Assembly: GCF_036492425.1 (NCBI RefSeq)
Contig: NZ_AP025295.1
Span: 124,001 to 188,000 of the forward strand
DNA: 64,000 nt
Source: Persicobacter psychrovividus
Lineage (GTDB): Bacteria > Bacteroidota > Bacteroidia > Cytophagales > Cyclobacteriaceae
Reading direction: 5' to 3'
The notes below the pieces were generated by a model. That model did not search any database and was not told the DNA's origin. It saw only the letters and a list, made by a program, of their open reading frames with translations. The number at the start of each line of letters is the position of its first letter. Position 1 is the stretch's first letter. The translations under genes and the position numbers were made by a program. Of this stretch, positions 1-8,500 are shown in pieces.

Positions 1-1094
1 AAGAAATGGACTTCATGGGAACGGCCTTTTCTTCAGGTACCAGCGGAATGTATGTAGAAACCCTGAGCCGATACAAAAAGAAATCTTTTGAGATCATGGC
101 TGATGTGGCCTTGCATTCAAAATTTAGCAAGGAGGAGTTTGAAAAAGCGATGAACCAGGAAAGCAATGGCTTGGCTATGGTTCCTAATAGCATGGATGCG
201 ATTTCAAAGAACTTGGTGAATGTTGCCAATTTCGGACACGAACACCCTTATGGAGAAATTGAAACTCTGGAAACATTGAAAAACGTTACTTTGGCGGACT
301 GCCAGTCGTTTTACGAAAATGCCTACACGCCAAACAATGCTTACCTTTCAATGATCGGTGACATTTCTTATAAAGAAGCGAAAGCGTTGGCAACAAAGTA
401 TTTCTCTACATGGAAGAAATCTGCCAACAAAACTGTGGCACCTACCGCACCAGAAGCACCTTCAAAAACGACCATCTATTTCTCTGATTTAGAATCTGCT
501 CAACAGTCGAGCATTACCATTACAAACCCTATCAAGTACAACCCAAAAAACAGTGATTATATTGCTGCTAAATTGATGGCCAATATTTTAGGGGGTGGAT
601 CAAGTGCACGTCTGTACAAAAACCTGAGAGAAACACACGGCTATACTTATGGCGCCTACTCTTATGTATCACCTAACAGATTCACAGGAGAATTTGTAGC
701 TTCAGGAAAAGTGCGTAACGCAGTCACTGATTCGGCAATTGTTGAATTTATGCACGAGTTGAAAGCGATTCGTAAAGCACCAGTTACACAATTGGAACTT
801 GACCAGGCGAAAGCAACCATGATCGGTTCTTATGCCCGTAGCCTTGAAGATCCAAAGAACATTGCAAGCTTTGCGATCAGTCAGGAATTGTACAAGTTGC
901 CTAAAACTTTCTACGCTACTTACATTCAAAAAATTCAGGCCGTAACTTTGGAGGATATCCAGAAAGCTGCTGAGAAATATATTCAGCCAGAAAACAGCAA
1001 TATTATTGTTGTTGGAAAAGGCAGCGAGGTGAAAGAATCCTTGAAACAATTTGGCGAAGTTGTTGACTTCGGACCATTTGGAAAAAAGTTGTAA
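1..1094 (+). CDS. M16 family metallopeptidase, C-terminal part (5' end outside window)
   Basis: The reading frame is open from base 3, so this is a gene cut by the left edge; the ATG at 6 is internal. About 364 residues are visible. The family (pitrilysin/insulinase type) consists of two homologous domains that together enclose a peptide substrate. The zinc-binding HxxEH motif of the first domain is not in the visible part and must lie upstream. The visible part carries the second-domain signature, GGGSSARLYKNLRE followed by GYTYGAYS around residues 197-220, the segment that normally helps bind substrate. It is probably periplasmic or envelope-associated, as is usual for the Bacteroidota members, but the signal sequence cannot be seen. 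A hairpin terminator follows directly. Family assignment is firm; the exact substrate is unknown. Confidence 0.9.
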   Translation, partial: EMDFMGTAFSSGTSGMYVETLSRYKKKSFEIMADVALHSKFSKEEFEKAMNQESNGLAMVPNSMDAISKNLVNVANFGHEHPYGEIETLETLKNVTLADCQSFYENAYTPNNAYLSMIGDISYKEAKALATKYFSTWKKSANKTVAPTAPEAPSKTTIYFSDLESAQQSSITITNPIKYNPKNSDYIAAKLMANILGGGSSARLYKNLRETHGYTYGAYSYVSPNRFTGEFVASGKVRNAVTDSAIVEFMHELKAIRKAPVTQLELDQAKATMIGSYARSLEDPKNIASFAISQELYKLPKTFYATYIQKIQAVTLEDIQKAAEKYIQPENSNIIVVGKGSEVKESLKQFGEVVDFGPFGKKL

Positions 1095-1118
1095 ATATAT
1101 AACTTTTGATTAGTCAGT

Positions 1119-1149
1119 AAGCCGATCACGGAAGTGGTCGGCTTTTTTT
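1119..1149 (+). terminator. Rho-independent terminator after the M16 peptidase
   Basis: An 11-bp inverted repeat (AAGCCGATCAC / GTGGTCGGCTT, one G-T wobble) with a three-base loop is followed by a run of seven T. It lies 25 bases after the stop codon. Confidence 0.85.
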
Positions 1150-1210
1150 GTGACCTCTATTTCTTTGGCGTTAATGGAAGAAATGCACGCACTCGTTCCT
1201 CAAAAGACGC

Positions 1211-1591
1211 TTAGTTCAGTGGTAATAATCGATTCAGATCCTCGGAGTCGGCCACCAAGTGCACCTGCCCTTCAACAAGCACCAAAGGAGATTTCAGTAA
1301 CGAAGGATAATAGGTAAACATTTCGGCGTACCAGGCATCTGTGGGAGCATCTACCTGCTCAAACCGATGTAAGAAATTTGGATAGAAAGTCGAAGCCTTA
1401 CTCACCACATTTTGAGCATCCTGCCCTATGGCAGTCACCAAATCAGTAAATACCTCTTTACAACATTTACATCTACTGAGATCGATATGCCGAAAAACAA
1501 CTTTGGCCGATTCCAGCTGTTGAATCATCTTTAAGTCCGCAGGATTTTCTCCATTGAAATACACGGCAGGGGTTTGGTGGCTCTTATTCAT
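1211..1591 (-). CDS. ArsC-like thioredoxin-fold protein
   Basis: A 126-residue protein if started at the ATG at 1591. The longer frame to 1645 would run through a terminator hairpin and is unlikely to be the true start. The C-terminal half (YYPSLLKSPLVLVEGQVHL) resembles the last strand-helix region of the arsenate reductase ArsC/Spx/YffB fold, where a cis-proline after the lysine-serine stretch is typical. Residues CKCC at about 40-43 could form a redox-active cysteine cluster, but this is not the canonical ArsC CX5R or the CxxC thioredoxin motif. I see no partner genes for arsenic metabolism nearby. Substrate and activity are unknown; a glutaredoxin-like thiol role is possible. Confidence 0.55.
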   Translation of the reverse strand: MNKSHQTPAVYFNGENPADLKMIQQLESAKVVFRHIDLSRCKCCKEVFTDLVTAIGQDAQNVVSKASTFYPNFLHRFEQVDAPTDAWYAEMFTYYPSLLKSPLVLVEGQVHLVADSEDLNRLLPLN

Positions 1592-1614
1592 GGTTTTTTT
1601 CAGTTTTAAGGCAT

Positions 1615-1646
1615 AAAAAAATTGCCCATCATGGATGATAGGCAAT
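1615..1646 (-). terminator. Terminator downstream of the mscS-like gene
   Basis: A 12-bp arm ATTGCCCATCAT pairs with ATGATAGGCAAT around a two-base loop. On the minus strand it is followed by six to seven T. It ends transcription of the channel gene and decides against the upstream start of the ArsC-like gene. Confidence 0.8.
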
Positions 1647-1680
1647 TACACAATAACAAGCTAATTATCAAATAGTTAAT

Positions 1681-3315
1681 CTATTTTTTTGTTTCAAAAT
1701 AGCTTGCCATTCTCATTTCCATTTCCTGTCGGTCCATTGCGCCAGGGGTCATTGAAGGCTGACCAGGGAACTCCTCCATATGTAATGTTTGGGTAGGGAA
1801 TGCGAAACGCACCCCGAGGTGTTCTGCTAATTTCATGATCTCAAGGTTCACCTCATGACGGGCCCGAAGCTCATCGCCCCACTCGGGTACTGAAAAGAAA
1901 ATATAAAATAGGATATCCAGCGAGTGTGCGCCATAGCTGTTGAAATAGACATGAAAATAATCCTTACGGGTTTCAGGGTGTTGCCTAACAATCTCCCTGA
2001 GGCCTTCCACAAATAATTCTACCGCCGAGGCTGGGGTGTCATAGGTAACCTGAATCATCGTTTTATATCTTCGGTACGAACGTAAACCCATATTATCTAC
2101 GGTCATATCAGCAATTTTACCATTCGGAATACTCGTTACAGAATTGTGAAAAGTGCGAATTCGAGTGGAACGAAATCCTACTTCCTCTACCGTTCCATCG
2201 AAGCCACTGCCCGTAACCCAATCCCCGATTTGAAATGGGCGATCGACGAAAATCATCAGCGAGCCGAAAAGGTTTTTAATGGTATCCTGAGCGGCCAATG
2301 CAAACGCAAGACCACCAATCGAAATACCTGCCAACAGCGTCGTAATGTCATAATCGAGATTCTGTAAAACAAGTAACATCCCAATAATGACCACCACCAC
2401 TTTAAGGAAGCGGCGCAAAAGTGGTACAAGCTGATCGTCCAGTGTACTTTCAGTAGTACGCGCAACCTTGGCAAAATAATCGCAAATGATATCTACCAAT
2501 CGGTAAATCAGCACCAATAAAAAGAACGGCTGCAGCAGTCGTAAAATCAGTAAAAATGCCGCCTGAAATTTTGCCGTAAACTGCAAAATGGGCAACATCA
2601 ATATGGCCAGAGAAATGACCACAAAAAGTGAAAATGGCTTGGATAATGGCTTAATAATTAGACCATGTGTTTTATTGAGCTTGAGGCGCAAAAGCACCCG
2701 TTCCAGTAAATTACTGGCAATGTGCGTCAGGACCTGATACACAATCACACAAATACCCAGAATGATTAACAAGCCCAGCACCTGCCAGTAGTAAATGCCC
2801 AAAAACTGATTATCGCCCAAACCTTGCAGCATGTTCAAAAGCTTGTCCATTCCGTAAGGATAAACTCGCTGGTGAATCACAGGGATGACCAAAACCGACT
2901 CTTTTGAATAGTACCACTTCCCTTCAATTTTCTCGAGGTACAGCTTGGGGAAATTCTTGGAGATGCGATAAATATGTTCATTGGAAAGGCTGTCGATATA
3001 ATCCGCTTGCCCTGGAATATCTTTCACAGAGTTATAAAAACCCACCCCATCATAAATCTGCTTCAGCTGCAAAGCTCGGCGTTCAAGCTTCTTCTCCGAC
3101 ATCCCCTGAACAGGAAACAGCGACCGCACAGATTTTGACTTATCAAAATGCTGTTCCTGCAAAAAATAATAGTGATTATTGATACAGCTCCGAGGTGAAA
3201 TCAGGCTGGTGTCGGGAAGGGTTTCAATCGTTTGTTGTGCTTGTGCCGCCCCCCAGCAAAAAAATAATAATACAAAGACAATATGCCTCATCATCATAAA
3301 GGTAGTTTGTTTCAT
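1681..3315 (-). CDS. MscS family mechanosensitive ion channel
   Basis: 544 residues from the ATG at 3315; the frame extends to 3357 but that start would sit in the marR terminator. An N-terminal signal peptide (residues ~9-25, ending in AQAQQ) is followed by a periplasmic domain of about 130 residues, then four or five membrane segments, and the MscS core near residues 310-470. The core includes the glycine/alanine-rich pore helix (AGISIGGLAFALAAQDTIKN) and the beta domain (DRPFQIGDWV, VEEVGFRSTRIRT, IPNG). The family opens under membrane tension and releases solutes during osmotic downshock. The length and extra periplasmic domain place it among the larger MscS-like channels of Bacteroidota rather than the 286-residue E. 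coli MscS. Located in the inner membrane. Confidence 0.9.
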   Translation of the reverse strand: MKQTTFMMMRHIVFVLLFFCWGAAQAQQTIETLPDTSLISPRSCINNHYYFLQEQHFDKSKSVRSLFPVQGMSEKKLERRALQLKQIYDGVGFYNSVKDIPGQADYIDSLSNEHIYRISKNFPKLYLEKIEGKWYYSKESVLVIPVIHQRVYPYGMDKLLNMLQGLGDNQFLGIYYWQVLGLLIILGICVIVYQVLTHIASNLLERVLLRLKLNKTHGLIIKPLSKPFSLFVVISLAILMLPILQFTAKFQAAFLLILRLLQPFFLLVLIYRLVDIICDYFAKVARTTESTLDDQLVPLLRRFLKVVVVIIGMLLVLQNLDYDITTLLAGISIGGLAFALAAQDTIKNLFGSLMIFVDRPFQIGDWVTGSGFDGTVEEVGFRSTRIRTFHNSVTSIPNGKIADMTVDNMGLRSYRRYKTMIQVTYDTPASAVELFVEGLREIVRQHPETRKDYFHVYFNSYGAHSLDILFYIFFSVPEWGDELRARHEVNLEIMKLAEHLGVRFAFPTQTLHMEEFPGQPSMTPGAMDRQEMEMRMASYFETKK

Positions 3316-3343
3316 GCAGCAAAGATGTGAAAATCCGCCCATA

Positions 3344-3380
3344 CAAAAAAAGTTCACCCTTAAAGGATGAACTTTTTTTC
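3344..3380 (-). terminator. Terminator between the marR-type and mscS-type genes
   Basis: An imperfect hairpin AGTTCACCCT / AGGATGAACT with a TAA loop is flanked by A-runs on the left and T-runs on the right, so it can act on both strands; it mainly serves the MarR gene on the minus strand. Confidence 0.7.
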
Positions 3381-3402
3381 CCTGATGTTTACCAAGGGGA
3401 AA

Positions 3403-3876
3403 TTATGAATTATTCGATTTGATATTCCTGACTACCTGTAATAATACCTCCATACAAGTTTCAAGATTCTCTTCCGAAATGCTTCTAAAACAATACTGAG
3501 AAGTGGCTTCGAAAACATCTGCCAACGGCTCCTTCAATTCCCTTCCCTGCTGTGTCAGGTAGATGAGCTTCGAACGCTTATCTTTTTGGTTGGGCACACG
3601 CACCACCAAATTTTGCTTTTCAAGGTTATCAATCAAGCTGGTGATACTCGCCCGATTTTTCATCAAACGATCTGCCAGTTTCTGCTGAGATTGCCCGTCC
3701 TCGGCCCATAACAATCGCAAAAGACTCCATTGTTCTCTGGTGATGTTGAAGCCCGCTCTGCTAAACTGACTATCCAAAAGATAATTGGACAACCTCGCCA
3801 CCTGCCCTAAATGAGACCCTAACTCATTTCTCAAATCAACCACAGCGTGGTCCATAATTTCTGTATCTGTCATCAT
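3403..3876 (-). CDS. MarR family transcriptional regulator
   Basis: 157 residues, typical of MarR proteins. The winged helix-turn-helix lies at about residues 40-105: ITREQWSLLRLLW, then QSQQKLADRLMKNRASITSLIDNLEK as the helix-turn-helix and recognition helix, and the wing with VVRVPNQKDKRSKLIYLT. The D-x-R motif of the wing is present. These dimeric repressors usually release DNA on binding small phenolic or other ligands. It is on the same strand as the mscS-like gene but separated by a terminator, so its own target is not evident; a large gene-less region lies upstream. Ligand unknown. Confidence 0.9.
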   Translation of the reverse strand: MMTDTEIMDHAVVDLRNELGSHLGQVARLSNYLLDSQFSRAGFNITREQWSLLRLLWAEDGQSQQKLADRLMKNRASITSLIDNLEKQNLVVRVPNQKDKRSKLIYLTQQGRELKEPLADVFEATSQYCFRSISEENLETCMEVLLQVVRNIKSNNS

Positions 3877-4919
3877 ACCTTTTATTTCGTTAAAAAAATC
3901 CTGCGAAGAGGCTTTTGCACAACCAAAAGTTTTTTAGTAAAAATGAATGCGGCTGCAACTAAAAGTTAGTACTTCCAATTTTTGACACACTCGACTGAAA
4001 ATATTTTTGCTGTATTTCTAACGGCAATATAATAGTTTATTTTTGTATACGTTTAATCAATTCCTCATAAACACTATTAAAAATATAGTCTTTAATATAA
4101 AAAAACATAAATCGATTAATACCGACCTGTGCTTTGGAGAAATTGACGAAAAAAAGCTGCAAATAAATTATTGTACCCTTTCAGCCCACTGTTCAAAAAT
4201 AAGCAATTTTTGTTATATACAAGTATTAATATACAGCTTTAAACCATATTTTTTAAATTAAATCATGATTCTTCTCGCATGATAATCGTCAAAATCCACA
4301 CGGAAAAGCACTGTTATTAATCTAATTTTAATATAAAGATAAGTAAGAAAGAATATTAAGTGAAAAATGCCGTAAGAAGCATCTTAAGTAAAAAGCGACA
4401 AAATAGTCCTTTTTTAGCCTAAAAAGAGTGTTTACAACGGGTGAGATCTCTACTATGCCGGGTGGTAAATGAAGGAGGTGTAAGCGCGACTCATCCGATC
4501 GTTTTAGGATATCAATTCCGGAATTTGATAGAAGCTTTAACAAATTATTGACATAAATTAGCACAGGCTGGTGCACTAAAGGACGCATCGGTTGGATATT
4601 CAACAAAAAAATAATAGTACACTGATCAACAACTATTTATCACCTTCATCATTATATATCATATTTGATTATCCTCAACAGACTCGGTTGTACAGCGCAC
4701 AAACCATTCCTGATCTTGCTATGCATATTCTCCTCACGCAAGCTCTTGCTTTACTAAAAGTAACCGCTACCCATTCATAAACACCCTGACATAACATAAG
4801 GGTAATGCATTGTTCATGTAATCATTTTGATAAAAATGGCATTTTCAAAGCTGTGTGAATCAAATGAACAAGATTATTTTGTATATTTATGGGAAAACAA
4901 CAATAGACAAACTTTAGAT
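3877..4919. other. Gene-less AT-rich region of about 1 kb
   Basis: No convincing gene was seen here. Short open frames at 4043-4261, 4328-4606 and 4592-4780 look like chance frames in AT-rich DNA, with no family resemblance or codon pattern like the neighbours. The part around 4440-4600 is less AT-rich than its flanks and could be the remains of a former gene. A plausible promoter on the plus strand is listed separately. Confidence 0.5.
3981..4009 (+). promoter_or_regulatory. Candidate Bacteroidota-type promoter with no obvious gene downstream
   Basis: TTTG at 3981-3984 and TATTTTTG at 4002-4009 (match to TAnnTTTG) are separated by 17 bases, close to the arrangement of the -33 and -7 elements of Bacteroidota sigma factor promoters. 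The first confident plus-strand gene begins more than 900 bases later. Confidence 0.3.
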
Positions 4920-5405
4920 ATGTTAAGATTTTTAATCGCTTTCTCATTACTTATTCATTTATCCTCTTGTAACCTTTCAGAGAAAAAAGAAGCTCAACAA
5001 GGGGCAGAAGAAAAGGAAGCTACTTTTTACGGTACTGCATTTGATCTCAATGACATTACCGCCCTGAGTAACATTGAAAAACAACTTGAAAGCAAAGATT
5101 CCCTTCTGATTACCACTGAAGGAACGATTGCGGAAGTGTGCCAGAAAAAAGGATGCTGGATGACTTTGCCCTTGAATGAAAATGACAATCTACTGGTTCG
5201 GTTCAAAGATTATGCATTTTTTGTTCCTAAGGATGCAGCAGGCAAAAAAGCGATCATGCATGGTGTGGCAAGGAAACAGGTGATCTCTGTAGCGACCCTG
5301 AAACATTATGCGGAAGATGCTGGAAAATCAGCAGAAGAAATCGCTAAGATTACTGAGGATGAAATCAAATACACTTTTCAGGCTGACGGCGTGACTTTAA
5401 AATAA
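4920..5405 (+). CDS. DUF4920 domain lipoprotein
   Basis: 161 residues from the ATG at 4920. This start gives a clean lipoprotein signal (hydrophobic stretch then LSSC, lipidated Cys at about residue 17), whereas the longer frame to 4827 would bury it. After a Glu/Lys-rich linker comes the DUF4920 domain: FYGTAFD, the central EVCQKKGCWMTL with two cysteines, VRFKDYAFFVPKDAAGK, and GVARKQVISVATLKHYAED. The function of this family is not known; the paired cysteines and the domain's usual envelope location suggest metal or redox binding. It overlaps the next gene by one base (TAATG), so the two are co-translated. Confidence 0.85.
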   Translation: MLRFLIAFSLLIHLSSCNLSEKKEAQQGAEEKEATFYGTAFDLNDITALSNIEKQLESKDSLLITTEGTIAEVCQKKGCWMTLPLNENDNLLVRFKDYAFFVPKDAAGKKAIMHGVARKQVISVATLKHYAEDAGKSAEEIAKITEDEIKYTFQADGVTLK

Positions 5406-5836
5406 TGAGATTTCTTTCCTTAACCTTCATTGTACTGTATGGCCTGATCGTCTGCTATTCCTGTACAGAAAAAGGCCACACCAAAGAAGAACGCTACCCC
5501 AACGGTGGATCTGAACTTGCCTGGCTGATGCGAGACCTCACCGAGCAGATGGAACAACGCAGGCAGTTGCTGCTGGATAACAAAAATCCGCAGACCGTCA
5601 TTCTGAATGTCGGACATTTACTCACTGCCCAACCAACCGAGCAGGGTAAAAATCAAAGTCCGCAATATATAAGTATGGCCAAAGATTTTCAGGAATATAT
5701 TCTGAAAGAGCCCAAAGAGGCGACATTGCAAATCGAGCATTTCAATGGAACGGTGATCCGTTGTATGAATTGCCATCAGCAAATGTGCCCCGGCCCCACG
5801 GAGCGTATTAAAAAGCTGACAATTAATCGACCATAA
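5405..5836 (+). CDS. Lipoprotein with a CxxCH haem-binding motif
   Basis: 143 residues. The N-terminus (hydrophobic segment then CYSCTEKG) looks like a lipoprotein signal, with Cys20 the probable lipid site. Near the C-terminus is RCMNCHQQMCPGP, containing the CxxCH motif that binds haem c covalently; the rest shows no cytochrome fold that I can name. A helical central part (ELAWLMRDLTEQMEQRR) resembles small haem proteins of the cytochrome c-prime type, where the CxxCH is also near the C-terminus, but the protein is short. Its start overlaps the stop of the DUF4920 gene, so the two are likely to act together at the envelope. A terminator follows immediately. Confidence 0.75.
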   Translation: MRFLSLTFIVLYGLIVCYSCTEKGHTKEERYPNGGSELAWLMRDLTEQMEQRRQLLLDNKNPQTVILNVGHLLTAQPTEQGKNQSPQYISMAKDFQEYILKEPKEATLQIEHFNGTVIRCMNCHQQMCPGPTERIKKLTINRP

Positions 5837-5873
5837 AAAAAAGGCTGAACTCGGTAAAAGTTCAGCCTTTTTC
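5835..5873. terminator. Bidirectional terminator
   Basis: AAAAGGCTGAACT and AGTTCAGCCTTTTT form a long stem with an A-run on the left and a T-run on the right, between two converging genes. Confidence 0.85.
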
Positions 5874-5889
5874 ATGAATATTCAGGAGA

Positions 5890-6615
5890 CTACAATCTCT
5901 TTAATTTCTTCTGATGATCTTCCTTCTCCTCAATTTTATCTTCCAACTTTTTCATCTCTCTTTTCAGCTGTTTGTTTTCATCCTCAATTTGTGAGATGTG
6001 ACTTTTGGCAGCCTCACCACTGGCGTCATGGTTGTAATCTGTTTTTTCCAATTGGCCATCCGTTAAATTCTTACGTTGCTTTTCTTGTTTTTCGATGGCC
6101 TTAATCGTGGATTGATTCGCCTTATATTTATCCTTCAGGTTATCATAGGCATCTTCCAAATCATCAATCTCATTATCATGATGTAAATATTGCGCCTGCT
6201 TACCATAATTCACCATAATCGCACTCAACTCCTGGTGTGAAGCCGCATCTACCTCTTGATCAGTGTGTACACCATCTTTACTCTTAAGCATGACTTTCAT
6301 TTCAGAACCGCCTTCTTTTGTCGGTGTAAAATGGGCCTCCATATGTGCAGGGTGCTCAGAAATCGTGGGCAGTTCAAGGTTCTTGCCCACCAATTTGTTG
6401 TCTTTCATTTTCGTCTTGACCTTATGCTCCTTTTTCAGGTATTTGCAAAAGGACTTTTGCGCCTCTTTGCTACTGATGGGTAATTCCATCGCCAAGCAGG
6501 ACACCATTTCGTCATCGACCTGCATTTGGTCATTTTTCGGTGTCGGAGATTTGGTTACCTGTGCCATCAGGATGGCAGGTAACAGGCAAAAAACAGTAAT
6601 AAGTATCTTTTTCAT
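5890..6615 (-). CDS. Secreted hypothetical protein with C-terminal coiled coil
   Basis: 241 residues from the ATG at 6615, chosen because it begins the signal peptide (MKKILITVFCLLPAILMAQV, cleavage after the alanine near residue 19). The N-terminal part (residues ~35-130) is a mixed alpha/beta domain with no family I recognise. The second half is strongly charged, with heptad-like Lys/Glu patterning from about residue 150 to the end (for example IEDENKQLKREMKKLEDKIEEK), so a long coiled coil is likely. It is probably periplasmic. The gene stands alone, convergent with the CxxCH lipoprotein gene. Function unknown. Confidence 0.7.
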   Translation of the reverse strand: MKKILITVFCLLPAILMAQVTKSPTPKNDQMQVDDEMVSCLAMELPISSKEAQKSFCKYLKKEHKVKTKMKDNKLVGKNLELPTISEHPAHMEAHFTPTKEGGSEMKVMLKSKDGVHTDQEVDAASHQELSAIMVNYGKQAQYLHHDNEIDDLEDAYDNLKDKYKANQSTIKAIEKQEKQRKNLTDGQLEKTDYNHDASGEAAKSHISQIEDENKQLKREMKKLEDKIEEKEDHQKKLKRL

Positions 6616-6782
6616 AGCAGTTAGTTTATCCTTTAACAAGCCGTTTCGGAATTCGTTTGCTGAAAATTTACCAACAGCTGTAAATTTGTATCAATGGTAA
6701 ACCTGCACGACCTAAAGAAGCATTATCGGGCATTCCTTTCTTTGAATTTTATATAAATAATATAGATCAGATGCATTTATAT

Positions 6783-6857
6783 GCCCCTGAAGGCAATTTC
6801 ATTTATATTTTATTAATTTTGTTCTTCTTTTAAACAAGGCCTTCATGGGGCTTGTTT
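6783..6857 (+). promoter_or_regulatory. Candidate promoter flanked by an inverted repeat, upstream of phnA
   Basis: TAATTTTG at 6814-6821 matches the TAnnTTTG -7 element. GCCCCTGAAGGC at 6783-6794 is complementary to GCCTTCATGGGGC at 6839-6851 with a single bulge, so the arms sit on both sides of the -7 box. The right arm also takes part in a shorter hairpin, AACAAG (6833-6838) with CTTGTT (6851-6856), followed by a T-rich stretch. The arrangement could be an operator pair or a leader attenuator. Confidence 0.35.
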
Positions 6858-6885
6858 TCTCTTTGAAAACGATAAACTATATATA

Positions 6886-7464
6886 ATGAGTGTTGAACAA
6901 CAACTGATCGCAAGAAGTGAATCCAAATGTGAGTTATGTGGCTCCAAAACCAACCTGGATGCCTACGGTGTGGGCCCAGAGGCGGATGGTTCTGAAGCCA
7001 AAAGTATTTACGCTTGCGAAACCTGCCGGACGCAATTGGCCGACGATGCTGCCGTGGATGCCAACCATTGGAGATGCCTGAATGACAGCATGTGGAGCAC
7101 TGTTCCTGCAGTTCAGGTGGTGGCGTATCGCATGTTGAACCAACTGAAAGCTGAAGGTTGGCCGCAGGATCTTCTGGATATGATGTACCTGGAAGATGAT
7201 GTGAAAGCCTGGGCTGAAGAAGGAATTGAGCAGGTGGACGAAAATGCCATTAAGCATTTGGATGCCAACGGTGTTGTATTGGCGAATGGTGATTCCGTTG
7301 TGCTGATCAAGGACTTGAATGTAAAAGGGTCGAGCATGGTGGCCAAGCGAGGGACTGCAGTAAGAAATATTTCTTTGGTGTGGGATAATGCCGAACACAT
7401 CGAAGGGCGTGTGAACAGTCAGCAGATTGTGATCTTGACCAAATATGTGAAGAAAACTTCCTAA
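6886..7464 (+). CDS. phnA: PhnA family protein (YjdM-like)
   Basis: 192 residues. The N-terminus has a zinc-ribbon pair (CELCGS at about 16-21 and CETCRTQL at about 46-53), and the C-terminal half is the PhnA SH3-like domain: [38 protein letters not shown], and IVILTKYVKK. Despite the name, the E. coli protein is not itself a carbon-phosphorus lyase component, and the role of the family is unclear; a phosphonate-related or housekeeping role is possible. It is monocistronic, with a possible regulated leader upstream and a terminator just after. Confidence 0.9.
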   Translation: MSVEQQLIARSESKCELCGSKTNLDAYGVGPEADGSEAKSIYACETCRTQLADDAAVDANHWRCLNDSMWSTVPAVQVVAYRMLNQLKAEGWPQDLLDMMYLEDDVKAWAEEGIEQVDENAIKHLDANGVVLANGDSVVLIKDLNVKGSSMVAKRGTAVRNISLVWDNAEHIEGRVNSQQIVILTKYVKKTS

Positions 7465-7483
7465 GATTTCCCCTCAACGAAAG

Positions 7484-7513
7484 AAGGCAAACCTCTTTGG
7501 CTTGCCTTTTTTT
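7484..7513 (+). terminator. Terminator after phnA
   Basis: AAGGCAA pairs with TTGCCTT, with extra pairing inside, and is followed by a T-run. Confidence 0.8.
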
Positions 7514-7623
7514 GTTTCATCCTATTGACGCCCTGACCAATTGGCTGTTAACCACCAACCTCCGCGATAGTATAGGGTTTATCAGTCTTGCTTTTTCGAG
7601 ATCATGTCTACAGTGAAATCCTA

Positions 7624-7947
7624 CTACTTCCAGTCTTTAGGATTCCCCTGATGGTCATACCCCAAATTACAACTCATGCAGGCATCTGAAAAAGCCTCAT
7701 AATCTCCATAAGCAGGCCCCACTTTTCCATTAATGGTTACAATATGGTCGAGTCGGATACTCACCTCCCCGATCACTAAATATTCTGCCCCTTCTTTGTT
7801 TTCAATATCGCCAATCAGCCCCTGGGCATCCATCAAGGCCTCATCATCCACAAAATAATTGACTTTTACAGGTTGCCGCAAACTTGCGGTGTCAGTCAAC
7901 AAGTCATAAAAATCGCATGGGACGGGTAAGTATTTTCCTTTATTCAT
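7624..7947 (-). CDS. Rof-like (Rho-binding antiterminator family) protein
   Basis: 107 residues. The first 80 follow the pattern of the Rof/YaeO family: YLPVPCDFYDLL at the start (family: Y-P-I-x-C-D-x-Y-D-x-L), then a strand with G at about 43, EYLVIGE, and RLDHIVTI. Proteobacterial Rof binds the transcription terminator Rho and inhibits it. This protein has an additional C-terminal tail ending CMSCNLGYDHQGNPKDW with a CxxC pair, not found in the 84-residue E. coli protein. Assignment rests on motif resemblance, so Rho binding is inferred. The gene stands alone with a long empty region upstream. Confidence 0.55.
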   Translation of the reverse strand: MNKGKYLPVPCDFYDLLTDTASLRQPVKVNYFVDDEALMDAQGLIGDIENKEGAEYLVIGEVSIRLDHIVTINGKVGPAYGDYEAFSDACMSCNLGYDHQGNPKDWK

Positions 7948-8500
7948 CGTTCATTGCTTTTCTTTATTTAACGGCTGAAATGTTCCCTTGTTGATTTTCA
8001 GAAGGTCTTTGGACTGACAATGGCTTTCATTATTCTGATGGCACGGCCCGAAAATATCATTCATTATTTGACGTATTTTTAACCGAGCATCGTTCATGGC
8101 AGTTGCGCATCAACTTTTAAAATGGGGGATGAAATTACTGCTTTTAGCACAAAGTGCGCGGAAAACTGAAAAAGGTGCCTGATGATCAGTGATTGGAGCA
8201 CAAAATCTTTCCTGCCACCTTTAACCCGATGTTTTTGACCGAGTACTCCATTGGTTAGAATTCGTCTTTAACAAATAAAAAAAACCACAAGAAACGCAAT
8301 TTGCAGTAAAATATCAGTCTTCCCATTGAAGGTGGTCGTACGGTCAGAATTCTTGCTCAGGCATGAACCGAAAAAAGGGATTTCCTGCTTGTCTGTTACA
8401 GTAGCACCGGAGAATTTCTGATAAAAATTCAAAGACTATTTTCAGTATTGCCCGCAGAAAGGCTTATATTTAAGGTTAAACAACTAAGGAGAATAATAGG
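7948..8500. other. Intergenic region between divergent genes
   Basis: About 550 bases without a supported gene, RNA or repeat. It must contain the promoters of the Rof-like gene and of the DUF3024 gene. A purine-rich AAGGAG at about 8486-8491 precedes the latter and may act as ribosome-binding site. Confidence 0.4.

Noticed and set aside
1592-1645. Upstream start of the ArsC-like gene
   Set aside because: The extension would translate the terminator hairpin of the channel gene; the ATG at 1591 is preferred.
4328-4606. 92-residue minus-strand frame in the AT-rich gap
   Set aside because: Composition is uneven, no family resemblance, and no neighbour suggests a role; probably a chance frame or relic.
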